From the NCBI GenBank assembly GCA_963817635.1, contig CAWFPR010000023.1, positions 1 through 64,000 on the forward strand: a stretch of DNA of 64,000 bases, written 5' to 3'. Below the pieces are notes generated by a model. The model saw only the letters and a program-made list of their open reading frames with translations, searched no databases and was not told the origin of the DNA. The position numbers and the translations under genes are program-made. Positions 1 through 9,689 of the stretch are shown piece by piece. The stretch is from CAWFPR01 sp963817635 (lineage in GTDB: Bacteria > Acidobacteriota > Vicinamibacteria > Vicinamibacterales > 2-12-FULL-66-21). Every line of letters begins with the position of its first letter. Positions within the stretch are counted from its first letter, which is position 1.

Positions 1-1
1 T

Positions 2-379
2 GAGGAATCCGGCGTCAGGGAACGGGCGGCGTTCACCAGGGGCCTCGACGAACTCCAGGCCGCGATGATCGTCGTGCCGAGCCAGGTGTTTTACCAGCCA
101 CGGTTCACGTACATCTGGACGCTCGGGGTCGGACGTTTTCCGAAGGCGCTGGTCCGTCGCGTGAACCGCGAGACGGCGCTGCGCGAGATTGCCCGCTGCT
201 TTCTCGCCGGCGCAGGCCTGACGGTTCCCGGTGAGCTGGCACGCGTCACCGGTCTCTCGCGGCCGGAGGCGGGTCTCGGCAACCGTGCGCTCGTGGCGGA
301 GGGATATGCCACCATGCCGTCACGCGGCCTGTACCGCCTGGCCTCCGGGCTGCTTGACAACGGCGAACCCAATCGCTAA
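2..379 (+). CDS. C-terminal part of an AlkZ/YcaQ-like winged-helix protein (5' end outside window)
   Basis: The reading frame is open from the window edge and ends at 379, leaving about 125 residues. The visible part has a patch rich in Tyr, Phe and Trp (VFYQPRFTYIWTLGVGRFP) and a helix-turn-helix-like stretch (PGELARVTGLSRPEAG). This resembles the C-terminal winged-helix part of AlkZ-related DNA glycosylase-like proteins, which excise bases at crosslinks. The catalytic part would lie upstream and cannot be checked, so the family assignment is tentative. It is 54 bases upstream of the M4 peptidase, but nothing shows that the two are functionally linked. Confidence 0.55.
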   Translation, partial: EESGVRERAAFTRGLDELQAAMIVVPSQVFYQPRFTYIWTLGVGRFPKALVRRVNRETALREIARCFLAGAGLTVPGELARVTGLSRPEAGLGNRALVAEGYATMPSRGLYRLASGLLDNGEPNR

Positions 380-433
380 GTTCCTTCGCGCCACGCCCCC
401 TGGAGCAAGTCTGCTTTTCCGCGGGAGTCTCCG

Positions 434-2155
434 ATGCCGAAAGGTTTTCAGAAGATCAGGTTCAATGTCGAAGAGAAGAGCGACGACCAGCTCTCTCAGG
501 TCGGCACACGCAAGCTCGCGGCCCGCGGAATCGGGCGTCCGCGCGAGTCGGTCGCGCCCGAGTTCAACAGCGACGAATCCGCGGCGCGTTTCTACCTGAG
601 CCGGGCCCTGGCGCAGGACGAACGTCCACGTGTGCGCAGTTTGACGGCGCCGGATCGGCCTGAAGCGGTGCCCGACCTTCGGCTCACGGGCAGCCAGCAG
701 GTGCCCAACAGCACGAACCGCCTCGTGCATTTCGGACAGACCCAGTCGTCGATCCCGATTTTCGGTTCGCGCGTCGTCGTGCAGCTCGATCGGAACCGCG
801 AACTCGTGGACATCGGCGGAGACGTCGCCGACGTCAGGGAAGTCTCGGCGGTCGCGACGCTCAGTCCCGTGGCCGCGCGCAAAGCGGTCGCGGGCTTCGT
901 CAAGGTGCCGGAAGGCAAGCTGGCAGACCTCCAGCCACCAGAGCTGACGTTCTTCTTCGACGAACCCGGCGACGCCTGGCATCTGGCCTACCTGTTCTCG
1001 CACGTCCCGGCCGCGCCGCCGGCCTTCATCGAAGAGTCGGCTCACGGACGGGGACACGGTCTGGGCAGTTCGCCCCGCCAGCAACGTCCCCTGCTCAACT
1101 ACCTCGTGGACGCGCACGACGGCGCGATCCTGTTTTATTACAGCGCCGCGCCGCTGCTCGACGTGCCGTCGGAGTGCAACGGGATCGAGGATCTCGGAAG
1201 CGTGGTCACGTTCTGGGGCCATCTCACAGCGGGGGGTGGCTTCGAGATGATCGACCCCGTGCGCGCAATCAAGACCTACGACCTGCAGGGCAAGGACATC
1301 GATCGCGACCCCGTGCCCTCCACCGCGGTCGGCAATACGACAAGCGCGTGGGGCGGCAACAACCCCGCCGCCGTCTCGGCCCATGTCAACGCGACGAAGG
1401 TCTATCAGTTCTACAAGTCTGTCCTTTCGCGCGACAGTATCGACGACAAGGGGATGGATCTCGTGTCGGTCGTCAACTGCACGTATGACCAGGACGAGGC
1501 GCCTCCCGAATGGCACAACGCGGTCTGGTACGACAAGAAGATGTGGTACGGACAGTATTTCGACGCCGGCGGCACGCTGCGCAGCTTCGCGCGCTTCCTG
1601 GACGTCATCGGCCACGAACTCACGCACGGCGTCACCGAGACCACGTCGAACCTCGTCTACAAGGATCAGTCCGGCGCGCTCAACGAGTCGTTCAGCGACA
1701 TCTTCGGGATCATGATCGCCAACTGGGACTTCTCGAACCCCGGCAAGGACGTGGGGACCTGGGACTGGCGGCTCGGCGCCGGACTCGGGCAGAACGGCAA
1801 GCCGCTGCGGGATCTCAGCAACCCGAAATCGACCGGCGATCCGGACCACATGAAGGACTACCTGCACACGACCAGCGACAGCGGCGGCGTCCACACGAAC
1901 AGCAACATTCACAACAAGGCGGCGTACAACGTGCTGACCGCGACCGACGCGAACGGCGCGCGTGTCTTCACGCCGACCGAAGCGGTGGTGCTGTACTACC
2001 TGTGCCTCAGTCGCCTGAGCAGCATGGCCACGTTCACTGACGTGCTGCACGATCTGATCGCGGTCGCCTCGATCTACTACGCAGGCGACGCCGCCAAAAA
2101 GGCGGATCGCGTCAATCGCATCAACGTCGCCTACAAGGCGGTGGGCATTCAGTAG
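434..2155 (+). CDS. M4 (thermolysin-like) zinc metallopeptidase without an obvious signal peptide
   Basis: This 573-residue protein is a neutral metalloendopeptidase. The zinc site is HELTH at residues 394-398 with the third ligand Glu418 in NESFSDIFG, which matches the 20-residue spacing of thermolysin. The transition-state histidine is His487 in GGVHTNSNIHNKAAY. Residues 1 to about 230 look like the inhibitory FTP/PepSY-type propeptide. The start is supported by GGGAG seven bases upstream. The N-terminus (MPKGFQKIRFNVEEKSDDQ) is hydrophilic and no in-frame upstream start supplies a signal sequence, so the export route is unclear. Protealysin-type M4 enzymes also lack signal peptides, but they have shorter propeptides. 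All catalytic residues are present, so it should be active. Confidence 0.92.
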   Translation: MPKGFQKIRFNVEEKSDDQLSQVGTRKLAARGIGRPRESVAPEFNSDESAARFYLSRALAQDERPRVRSLTAPDRPEAVPDLRLTGSQQVPNSTNRLVHFGQTQSSIPIFGSRVVVQLDRNRELVDIGGDVADVREVSAVATLSPVAARKAVAGFVKVPEGKLADLQPPELTFFFDEPGDAWHLAYLFSHVPAAPPAFIEESAHGRGHGLGSSPRQQRPLLNYLVDAHDGAILFYYSAAPLLDVPSECNGIEDLGSVVTFWGHLTAGGGFEMIDPVRAIKTYDLQGKDIDRDPVPSTAVGNTTSAWGGNNPAAVSAHVNATKVYQFYKSVLSRDSIDDKGMDLVSVVNCTYDQDEAPPEWHNAVWYDKKMWYGQYFDAGGTLRSFARFLDVIGHELTHGVTETTSNLVYKDQSGALNESFSDIFGIMIANWDFSNPGKDVGTWDWRLGAGLGQNGKPLRDLSNPKSTGDPDHMKDYLHTTSDSGGVHTNSNIHNKAAYNVLTATDANGARVFTPTEAVVLYYLCLSRLSSMATFTDVLHDLIAVASIYYAGDAAKKADRVNRINVAYKAVGIQ

Positions 2156-2206
2156 TGCGGGCCGGCGCCGCAGGCACGACCTCCGGCGCCCGGCGGATCA
2201 ACGCGT

Positions 2207-4672
2207 CTACTCTGACCGCAGCGCGACCACCGGGTCGACGCTCAGGCCGCGCCGCGCCGGGATGTAGCACGCGACGAGCGCCGCCCCGACGAGGAGCAGC
2301 GTCACGCCGCCGAACGTGAGCGGATCGGTGGCCGTTACGCCGAACAGCAGGGACGCCACGGTGCGCGTCAGGACCAGCGAGCCGACGATGCCGATCGCCA
2401 CTCCGATGAGGATCGTGCGCATGCCCTGCCCGAGGATCAACCTCAGAACATCACCGGAAGCGGCGCCCAGCGCGACGCGCACGCCAATCTCGCGCGTACG
2501 GCGGCTGACTGAATACGCCATCACGCCGAATACGCCGGCCGTCGCGAGCAGCAGCGCCGTGATCCCGAAGAACCCGACGAGTATCACGTTGAACCGACGC
2601 GAGCCCAGGGAGGCGGAGTAGATCTGCGAGAGCGTCCGGAACTCCGCCGGAAGCTCCGGGTTGAGGTCGCTCACGATGTTGCGCGCCGCCGAGGTCACGG
2701 ATGAAGTGTCGGCCGTGCTCAGCATCGCGAAGGTCATCGTCGCGCGCGGCCGCTGGAACACGTTCACGTACACGGTGGGACGCGGGGGCGCGTCGAGGCC
2801 GTACTCATGGATGTCGCCGACGATGCCCACAATCGTGAGCAGCCGCAGGTCGCCGTCCATGTTGCCGAACTCGATGGTGCGGCCGATTGGGTCCTGGTCG
2901 GGCCAGCGTGTGCGCGCCAGCGACTCGCTGATGAGCGCCGCGTGCGGCGCGTTCGCGCTGTCGCGCTCGTCGAAGAACCGGCCGCGAACGAGCGGGATCC
3001 CGAGGACCCGGAAGTAGCCGGGCGACGCGACGCAGAAGTCCGCGATGCCCAGCCGCGTCCTCTCATGGAACAACGCGCTGAGACCGTCCATCGTCGCCGG
3101 AAGCTCGTTCGGCGAGAGCACCACGAAACTGCCGTCCGGCAGGCCGTCCTCGACCATCGGCAGGCGGCTGGCCGCGCCAACCTGACGCACGCCCGGAATC
3201 CGCTCCAGCCGCTCGATCAGATTCGAAAAGAAAGCTGCCTGGCCCGCTTTTGCTTCGGGGCTGTCCTCCCATGGAAGCGAGACGTCCATCGCGATGATGT
3301 CATCCACGCGGAATCCCGGATCGACGTCGAGCACCTTCATCAGGCTGCGCCCGAACAACCCCGCGCCGATCACGAGCACCAGCGTGATGGCCATCTGCGC
3401 CGCGACGATCGCGCGGCCCAGACGGTGACCGGCCTGCGAGCCGGCCTGCCCTCGCCCGCCTTCCGCGAGGCCGCCGCGCGGATCGCCTGACGTCGCACGC
3501 ACCGCGGTGAAGGCGCCCAGCCCCGCGGCGACGGCCGTGGACAGGAGCAGCGCGAAAACGAGGACCGGCATGTTGATCGCCACGCTGTCGAGCCGCGGCA
3601 GGTTGGCCGGCGCCAGCGCGACGAGTCCGGCGACGCCGCCGACCGCCCCCAGCACGCCGAGACCGCCGCCGGCCAGCGCCAGCAGGAATGCTTCGGTCAG
3701 GAACTGGCGGATGAGCCGCCGTCGCCCCGCGCCGAGCGCGCTGCGGATGGCCAGTTCGCGTTCTCGCGCCGAGGCCTGCGCCAGGAGCAGGTTCGCCACG
3801 TTCGCGCACGCCACCAGCAGCAGGAAGCCCACCGCGCCGAGCAGGACCAGCAGCGGCGTCCGCGCCTTCCCGGTGATCGAGTCCTGCAGCGGAACGACAC
3901 CGGCGTCCTTCAGGAGATAGTCGCCCTGCTCGCTCGACAAGTCGTGAATCCGCCGGGCGATCGCGCTGATGTCCCGGTCGGCCTGCGCGACCGTTACGCC
4001 CTCGGCCAGGCGCCCGACGGCGGAGTAGTTGTGCGAGGTCCGGCTTGGATTCTCGCCGTCGAGGTCGGCCGGCATCCAGATTTCCGCGTCCGCGGGGAAA
4101 CTGAATCCTGGCGGCAGGACGCCGATGACCGTGAAGACGGCGTTGTCGATCTTCAGATGGGCCTGCGACAGATCGCGCGAGGACCCGAGATTCTGACGCC
4201 AGTACCCGTTGCTGACGAGCGCCGTGGGACCTGCGCCCTTCCTGGCATCGTCAACCGTGAAGCTCCGCCCGATCGCCGGCTGGACGGCGAAGACCCGGAG
4301 AAAGTCCGGGGAGACGTACGCCGCTCTCGTGCGCGTCGGCTGCGATGCGCCCGACACGGAGATAATCACGTCCGTGTATTTCGCGAGTGCCTGAAAGCTT
4401 CGGCTCTGCTCGCGGAAGTCATCGAAGTTGGGATCGGCGAGACGCGAGCGCCCGCCCCTCGTGTTGATTTCGAAGACGGCCATGATGCGATCCGGATCCG
4501 GGTACGGCAGCGGCCGCAGCAGGACCCCGTAGACCACGCTGAAGATGGCCGTCGTCGCACCGATCCCGAGCGCAAGTGTCAGGACGGCGATGGCGGTGAA
4601 GCCGGGGTTCTTTCGGAACTGCCGGAGACCGTAGCGGCAGTCGGACATCATGACCTGGACGGCGCGCAGCAT
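2207..4672 (-). CDS. ADOP-type orphan ABC permease (MacB/FtsX family)
   Basis: An 821-residue inner-membrane protein with the duplicated architecture of acidobacterial orphan permeases. It has an N-terminal transmembrane segment (about 18-45, FTAIAVLTLALGIGATTAIF), a periplasmic MacB core domain, an FtsX domain near 270-400, a second periplasmic domain, and a C-terminal FtsX domain near 695-815 ending RRGLSVDPVVALRSE. No ATPase is encoded beside it, as is usual for this family, so its partner and substrate are unknown. The start used is the first ATG; a second at residues 8-9 is possible. A nearly identical 100-bp piece of its 5' end is found as debris near 56.33-56.43 kb. Confidence 0.9.
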   Translation of the reverse strand: MLRAVQVMMSDCRYGLRQFRKNPGFTAIAVLTLALGIGATTAIFSVVYGVLLRPLPYPDPDRIMAVFEINTRGGRSRLADPNFDDFREQSRSFQALAKYTDVIISVSGASQPTRTRAAYVSPDFLRVFAVQPAIGRSFTVDDARKGAGPTALVSNGYWRQNLGSSRDLSQAHLKIDNAVFTVIGVLPPGFSFPADAEIWMPADLDGENPSRTSHNYSAVGRLAEGVTVAQADRDISAIARRIHDLSSEQGDYLLKDAGVVPLQDSITGKARTPLLVLLGAVGFLLLVACANVANLLLAQASARERELAIRSALGAGRRRLIRQFLTEAFLLALAGGGLGVLGAVGGVAGLVALAPANLPRLDSVAINMPVLVFALLLSTAVAAGLGAFTAVRATSGDPRGGLAEGGRGQAGSQAGHRLGRAIVAAQMAITLVLVIGAGLFGRSLMKVLDVDPGFRVDDIIAMDVSLPWEDSPEAKAGQAAFFSNLIERLERIPGVRQVGAASRLPMVEDGLPDGSFVVLSPNELPATMDGLSALFHERTRLGIADFCVASPGYFRVLGIPLVRGRFFDERDSANAPHAALISESLARTRWPDQDPIGRTIEFGNMDGDLRLLTIVGIVGDIHEYGLDAPPRPTVYVNVFQRPRATMTFAMLSTADTSSVTSAARNIVSDLNPELPAEFRTLSQIYSASLGSRRFNVILVGFFGITALLLATAGVFGVMAYSVSRRTREIGVRVALGAASGDVLRLILGQGMRTILIGVAIGIVGSLVLTRTVASLLFGVTATDPLTFGGVTLLLVGAALVACYIPARRGLSVDPVVALRSE

Positions 4673-4751
4673 GAGCTATTGGACGGCGAGCCGCGTCGAA
4701 ACGTTGCGGCCTACGGCCCTTTTCTGCGTCGATCGAGGGACCCCGACCACG

Positions 4752-4801
4752 CTCGGGAACTCCGGCACTTGACTGGGTGGTCAAGCGTCGGAGTTCTCGA
4801 G
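4752..4801 (-). terminator. 22-bp hairpin downstream of the TonB receptor gene
   Basis: Arms 4752-4773 and 4780-4801 pair with three mismatches, all of the G/A type that become G-U wobbles in one transcript direction or the other, around the loop TGGGTG. It starts 34 bases past the TonB receptor stop codon, so a transcript-ending role is likely. There is no U-tract, so this is not a textbook intrinsic terminator and it could instead be an intergenic palindromic repeat. Confidence 0.5.
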
Positions 4802-4834
4802 TGACCTCTGCGCCGTGGCGTCGCCGACGACCCC

Positions 4835-7708
4835 TCAGAAGATGAATCGGAGACCGAACTGCCCCTGTCGCGGCGTCACGCGCAGCCCGGCCTTCCCGAA
4901 GTTTGCGCTGAATTGCTGGTTCGCCCCGCCGAGAAACGACTGGTCGGCGTCGCTGTTCAGCACATTCAGCACGTCGGCCGACACTTCGAGGCGGCGCGGC
5001 CCGAACGTGAACGCGCGACCCAGGCGAAAGCTGAAGTTCCCCCGCCGCTTGAGCTGCAGTTGTCCCTCGCCGCGGGTCGGGTAGGCGAACCGGAGCGTGG
5101 TCGCCAGCGGGTTGCTGACCGTCCTGGCCACGCCGCTGCTGTTGACGACGACGAGCGTCGGTGGCCCAAACGCCGGATCGGCCGCTCCAATGCGCTGCAC
5201 GATGGGTCCCGAATACTGGCCTGCCTGGACGTTCAGGCTTCCGGCGACCTGGATGCCGAACGGCGCCCGGAAGGAGGCGGCGACTCGGAAGAGGTGCGGA
5301 ATACACTGCCTGCAGCCGGTCGAGTCTCCGCCGGACAGGCTATTCGGCTGTGCCGCACTGCCGGCCGACACCGCCCCCCCGCTGTTGGGGAAGGAGCCGG
5401 GCGAGATAATGCCCGCCGGGTCGGCAGGCTGATAGGTCCCGGCCATGTCATAGAACTGCCGGGTGTAGGAAGCGAGCATCTGGACATTGCTGGTCTGCCT
5501 GGTCACCGTCGCCTCGAACATCCGGTAGACCACCCAGTTCCATTCGTTGTTGAGAACCTTGATGATCGAGTTGAAGTCAGGGTTAGCGTAGCCCTTGAAC
5601 ACCCCGCCTTCGAAAATGGCGTTGACATCGAGGCCGTCGACATTGCCGCGGAACTCGCGCCGCATGACGCTGACATCGAGGCTGATACGGCCCGGGAGCT
5701 GCCGGCTGTACCCTCCGAGCCATTCGTCCACGTGCGGCTGGTGCAGGAGCTTCGGATCGATGATCCGGTTCAGGGTGAGCGTGGTCAGGCCCGGGGTGAC
5801 GATGGCGGTCTCGAACGTGCCATTGAGGTCGAGATCGTAGTTGACCGTCCGATCGAACGAGAAGAACCCTGGACTGGCGTTGAAGCCGACCGATGGATTC
5901 TCGAAGGTCCGACCCCAGGTGCCGCGCACGATGTTCTTCGCATCCTTCGTGAGCACGTAGACCGCGCCGATCTTTGGCGCCACCTCGGTTGTGTGCTGCG
6001 CACTCACCTTGAAGAGGTTGTCGTAGCGGCGGAGGACGTCGATGCGAACGCCGGGCGTGATGGTGAGCCGCGACACAGGGCGCCAGGCGTCCTGGAGGTA
6101 GAACGCGTAATCGTGGCTGTCCAGGTTCTGGCTGACCGTGTACTCCGGTTGCACGAACTGATCGAAGGGGATGGTCCCGCCGGCGGGGTTGGTCGGATCC
6201 CTGAGGACCTCCTGCTGGATGTTGAGGCCCCCGTTCGCGTTCTTGCTCCCAAGCTGCTGGTGCAGCCGCGGCTGGAGATAGAAGCCGGCCTGGGCCTCGT
6301 GCGAGCCCACGAGGCCCCGCTTGAAGTAGGTGGCGTCGAAGGCGATGGTGCTCTTGCTGAAATGCGAGTCGCTCACCGACGCGTTGCCGGCCAGCGTGGC
6401 AATCGGGCCGCTCCCGGCCCACACGCCGCCTGACAGGGAGATCGTCGTGTAGATCTGACGCTGCGGCGTCTGCTCCGGGAAATCGCCGGACGATGACCCC
6501 CGGTTGTTGTACAAAGCCGTCAGTCGCGTCGTGAAATTATTGCCCCAGGTCGAGGAGAGGCGGGCGTTGAGTGTCGTCGCCTTGCTGCCCAGGTTTCCAA
6601 AGGGCTTGTCTTGTTGCGATCCTGAGAAATCACTGAGGTTGTGGTCGAACTCGTAGAAGCCGCTCAGCTGGTGGTTGGGCGAGAGATGGACCGTGGGCTT
6701 GACGAACACGAAGTCGGTCTTGAGCTTGGTATCGAACGGCTGCCACCCTGGGATGAGGCCCTGCAGATTCTTGAGCTGGGTCGGGGTCCGGGAGATGCCC
6801 GATGTCTGGCTCGCGTACTTGTAGGTGCCGAAGAACCACACCTTGTCACGCTTGATCGGCCCCCCTTCGGCGATCGCCGATTCGACGTAGCTGAACGCGG
6901 ACGTCGTGCCGCCCGGCTGGTTGTTGCCGCTCCACTGCTTCCGCTGAAACACCTGGTTGAACGAGCCTTTGAACTGGTTCGTTCCCGACTTGCTGACCAT
7001 GTTCATGACGGCCCCTTCCGCCATTGGGGAGGCCGCATCCATGGCGCCCGTCTTCACCTGCACGTCCTCGATCATCTCGTTGCCCATGTTGATGCCAATC
7101 GTGTACCCCACCTGGGAACTCCCGACGTCGGCCCCATCGAGCTGGATGACGTGGGCGTTGAAGGCGGCGCCGTGGACCAGGAAGAAATAGCCCGACGAGC
7201 CGAGATCCTGGGACACCACACCCGGCGTCATGAAGAGGAAGTTGTCGAAGCTCCGCTTGGTCGTGAGCGGGATCGACCGCAGGAAGTCGCCGGAGATGTT
7301 CACCGCCTGCACCGTCTTGGCCACCTCCAGCATCGGGGCTTCCGCGGTGATTTTCACCGTTTCGGTGGCGCCGCCCACCTTCATTTCGATGTCGATCTGA
7401 ATGTTGACGTCGGCTCGGACCACGATGCCGGAGTGGGTGAACTTGGCGAACCCGGGCAACTCGGCCAGGACGGTGTATTCACCGGGCGGCAGGTTCTGCA
7501 GCCGGTAGACCCCGCCCCTATCCGACACGACCGTCCGCACGCCCGCCGCGGCAGCGGTGTCCGTCGTCACGGTGACACCCGGGAGGATCGCGCCTGTGCT
7601 GTCTCTAATAGTGCCTCGAATGGTTCCGTTCACTGCCTGCCCGAACGCCGCCGTCCCACAACCGAGGACCAACACCACGACCAGACTCAGACTCAGTGCG
7701 CGCCACAT
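4835..7708 (-). CDS. TonB-dependent outer-membrane receptor with carboxypeptidase-regulatory-like N-terminal domain
   Basis: A 957-residue outer-membrane transporter. I place the start at 7708 because GGAGG lies seven bases upstream and the product then opens with a signal peptide (MWRALSLSLVVVLVLGCGTAAFGQ). Residues about 28-110 form a CarboxypepD_reg-like beta-sandwich (GTIRGTIRDSTGAILPGVTV), followed by the plug near 110-240 and a long beta-barrel ending in FGLRFIF, the aromatic C-terminus needed for barrel insertion. No TonB box is obvious. The gene has a leader of about 230 bases that starts at a LacI-type operator and carries two weaker half-sites, so it should be substrate-induced. The substrate is unknown; exported glycosidases with the same operator suggest a glycan or glycoside. 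Confidence 0.93.
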   Translation of the reverse strand: MWRALSLSLVVVLVLGCGTAAFGQAVNGTIRGTIRDSTGAILPGVTVTTDTAAAAGVRTVVSDRGGVYRLQNLPPGEYTVLAELPGFAKFTHSGIVVRADVNIQIDIEMKVGGATETVKITAEAPMLEVAKTVQAVNISGDFLRSIPLTTKRSFDNFLFMTPGVVSQDLGSSGYFFLVHGAAFNAHVIQLDGADVGSSQVGYTIGINMGNEMIEDVQVKTGAMDAASPMAEGAVMNMVSKSGTNQFKGSFNQVFQRKQWSGNNQPGGTTSAFSYVESAIAEGGPIKRDKVWFFGTYKYASQTSGISRTPTQLKNLQGLIPGWQPFDTKLKTDFVFVKPTVHLSPNHQLSGFYEFDHNLSDFSGSQQDKPFGNLGSKATTLNARLSSTWGNNFTTRLTALYNNRGSSSGDFPEQTPQRQIYTTISLSGGVWAGSGPIATLAGNASVSDSHFSKSTIAFDATYFKRGLVGSHEAQAGFYLQPRLHQQLGSKNANGGLNIQQEVLRDPTNPAGGTIPFDQFVQPEYTVSQNLDSHDYAFYLQDAWRPVSRLTITPGVRIDVLRRYDNLFKVSAQHTTEVAPKIGAVYVLTKDAKNIVRGTWGRTFENPSVGFNASPGFFSFDRTVNYDLDLNGTFETAIVTPGLTTLTLNRIIDPKLLHQPHVDEWLGGYSRQLPGRISLDVSVMRREFRGNVDGLDVNAIFEGGVFKGYANPDFNSIIKVLNNEWNWVVYRMFEATVTRQTSNVQMLASYTRQFYDMAGTYQPADPAGIISPGSFPNSGGAVSAGSAAQPNSLSGGDSTGCRQCIPHLFRVAASFRAPFGIQVAGSLNVQAGQYSGPIVQRIGAADPAFGPPTLVVVNSSGVARTVSNPLATTLRFAYPTRGEGQLQLKRRGNFSFRLGRAFTFGPRRLEVSADVLNVLNSDADQSFLGGANQQFSANFGKAGLRVTPRQGQFGLRFIF

Positions 7709-7850
7709 TTCGGCCTCCTTGCTTGAACGCCACCCCTCCCGACGTCTGCCGACCCGCTTGTCTGCAGCACCGCACACGACGACCGGAGAAACCGTGCGAA
7801 GACGAGCGGCGGGCCCGCGAGCCGCAAGGGCCGTGCTCCTCCGCGCTGAC

Positions 7851-7889
7851 ACAACCGATTGCGACACATTCGGACGCAATAGATTCACG
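7851..7889. promoter_or_regulatory. Two degenerate auxiliary LacI-type half-operators
   Basis: ACAACCGATTGCGAC (centre about 7856.5) and ACGCAATAGATTCAC (centre about 7881.5) each keep one good half of the main operator. They lie 79 and 54 bp downstream of the main operator centre in the transcript direction. Comparable half-sites about 80-88 bp downstream occur at two other operators in the window, which suggests a looping arrangement. Confidence 0.5.
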
Positions 7890-7928
7890 AAATTCGCACG
7901 ATTCCATGATCCGACGGCTAATCATCTG

Positions 7929-7942
7929 CGCAATCGATTGCG
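7929..7942. promoter_or_regulatory. LacI-type operator (perfect palindrome CGCAATCGATTGCG)
   Basis: A perfect 14-bp palindrome with the central CG typical of LacI/PurR/GalR operators. It lies directly after the -10 box of the leftward TonB receptor promoter and would cover the transcription start, so a bound repressor should block RNA polymerase. Confidence 0.8.
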
Positions 7943-7944
7943 TG

Positions 7945-7972
7945 AGACTATCAGAGCGAGTGAGCATGTCAA
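7945..7972 (-). promoter_or_regulatory. Promoter of the TonB receptor gene
   Basis: On the minus strand, TTGACA (7967-7972), a 16-base spacer and TAGTCT (7945-7950) are followed by a single base and then the operator palindrome. The predicted start is near 7938, giving a leader of roughly 230 bases. Confidence 0.7.
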
Positions 7973-8256
7973 GCACAATTGAACGATGGCTCGTGAACAG
8001 GCCCTATCTGCGCCAGGCCGGGCGCGGTCGTGCTCGATGCGGGCGCTCGCCCGGGTGGGGCGTTCACGTGGTTCGGCCCGGAACCGTCACCGTCGTTTCT
8101 CGCGGCAACGTCGTCGGCGTCCAGGATCCCCACCTGGATCGGCACGGTCCCGGTCGTCCCGTGCCTCTCGTCGAGCACCGGGAACCCGGCCGAGGCGAGC
8201 CCGCGCGCGCATGTCGCCCCAGTGCGGCATTCCGGCGCGCGATCGCTGACCCGTGA

Positions 8257-9673
8257 TCAATGCCTGCTCGTGCCGGGACCCAGTTTCCCCACATAAACGT
8301 CATAACTGCCAAGACTCTTGTACGCCTTGGTGCCCAGGACCATGTCAGTGCTCTTGAATCCTCCCCCCACGTAGATGTTCCCCTGGCGATCGAGCGCCAC
8401 CGCCAGCACGATGTCGTCGACCGTGCCGCCACCGCTCATGCCCCACAGCACTTTCCCCGCCTTGTCCAGCTTGACCAGGAAGAAATCGTCGAGCGTGCCT
8501 CTGTTCTCGAACGTCACGGAATCCACGCGAAGCGAGCTGCTCTGGAAGATCCCTCCGAGCACGCAATTGCCGGCTGCGTCGGTCGCCAGCGTCACTCCCC
8601 GCTCATCTCCGGTGCTGCCGAGATTGCGCGCCCACTGCAGGCTGCCGTTCGTGTCGTACTTCGCGATGAACCCGTCGAAGGGGCCGCCGGCGTTCTCCAG
8701 CGTCGTCGTGTCGAAGGTGATCTTGGAGCTGCTGTAGAAGCCGGTCGCGAACGTATTGCCGGAACGGTCCGAGGCCCCGGCGGTCGGATAGTCGTTGCCG
8801 GGCCCACCAGCCCGCCTGGCCCACTGGACCACTCCGGCATTGGTGGTACTTCGCTACGAACATGTCGGCGGTCTTACCCGTCGGGTCGGCATTCACGAGC
8901 TTCGTCGCACCGAACACTATCTCCGGGCTGAAGAAGTAGCCGGTGAGATAGAGATGTCCCGACGCGTCGTCCGAGACCGTGTAGGCCGTATCCTCGGCAC
9001 TGCCTCCGGCGCTGGTCGCCCACAGGACCTTGCCGTTGCCGTTCAGTTTCATGAGAAACAAGTCGATGCCATCTGAACTGTTCAGCGTCGTCGCACCGAA
9101 GGTGACGTCCTTGCTGAACGTCCCTGCCAGGTAGACGTTGCCGGCCGGGTCGGCCAGCGTCGAGTAGAGACGGCTCCCGCCGGCGCCTGTGCTGCTCTGG
9201 GCCCACAGCACACGGCCGTTGGTGTCGTACTTGGCGAGAAAGGCCCGCATCACGCGGTTGTCGCTGACGAGGGTCGCCGGCCCGATCACCATGGTGCCGG
9301 TGAAGTACCCCCCCACATAGCTGTTGCCGGCGGCGTCAACGGCAATGGTCCTGGCGGTACTGTCGTTGTCTCCGGTTACGGAGTTGGCCCACACCAGGCG
9401 ACCGTTCGTGTCGTACTTCGCAACAAAGAGCTTGAACTTTGGCGTCCCAGGATTGTCCAGGACGATGGACCCCATGGCGAGGGTGCGACTCTGCAGAGAC
9501 CCCACGGCATAGAGGTTTCCGGACCCGTCCACGGCGACGCCTCGCGCAATGTCTTCCGCGGTGTTGCCCGCGTAGGCACTCCACTGCCAGTCGGGCGCCT
9601 GCGCCGCTGAGGACGGGGGCGCGAAGGCCAGGGCGGCTGCACAGAACAACATGGAGAGAATGTTGGTGTTCAT
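8257..9673 (-). pseudogene. Secreted SBBP-repeat beta-propeller protein, interrupted by a frameshift
   Basis: The product would be about 470 residues: a signal peptide (MNTNILSMLFCAAALAFAPPSSAA) and then SBBP-type propeller repeats such as GNLYAVGSL, GNSYVGGYFTG, GNVYLAGTFSK and GNIYVGGGFKS, each followed by FVAKYDTNGRLVWA-like blades. The frame breaks near 8845-8849 (GGTAC on the plus strand); removing one base restores KYTNAGVVQWARRAGG, so this is either a real mutation or a sequence error. The start at 9673 lies 16 bases after the GH116 stop codon, so the two are probably co-transcribed. Such propellers are usually surface or secreted proteins of unknown binding role. Confidence 0.8.
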
Positions 9674-9689
9674 AGTGTTGGTGTCAGGA

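Larger units (their letters stand above)
7709..8256. other. Control region and leader of the TonB receptor gene
   Basis: This 548-base stretch holds the promoter and operators listed separately (7851-7972). The part from 7979 to 8256, between the promoter and the end of the SBBP locus, has open frames on both strands, but I recognise no protein in them and find no start with a good ribosome site, so no gene is called. Confidence 0.5.

Noticed and set aside
320..2050. A long open frame on the minus strand opposite the M4 peptidase (about 576 codons)
   Set aside because: It is an antisense shadow caused by high GC content; the plus-strand frame has an intact catalytic signature and the minus-strand one has no recognisable domain.
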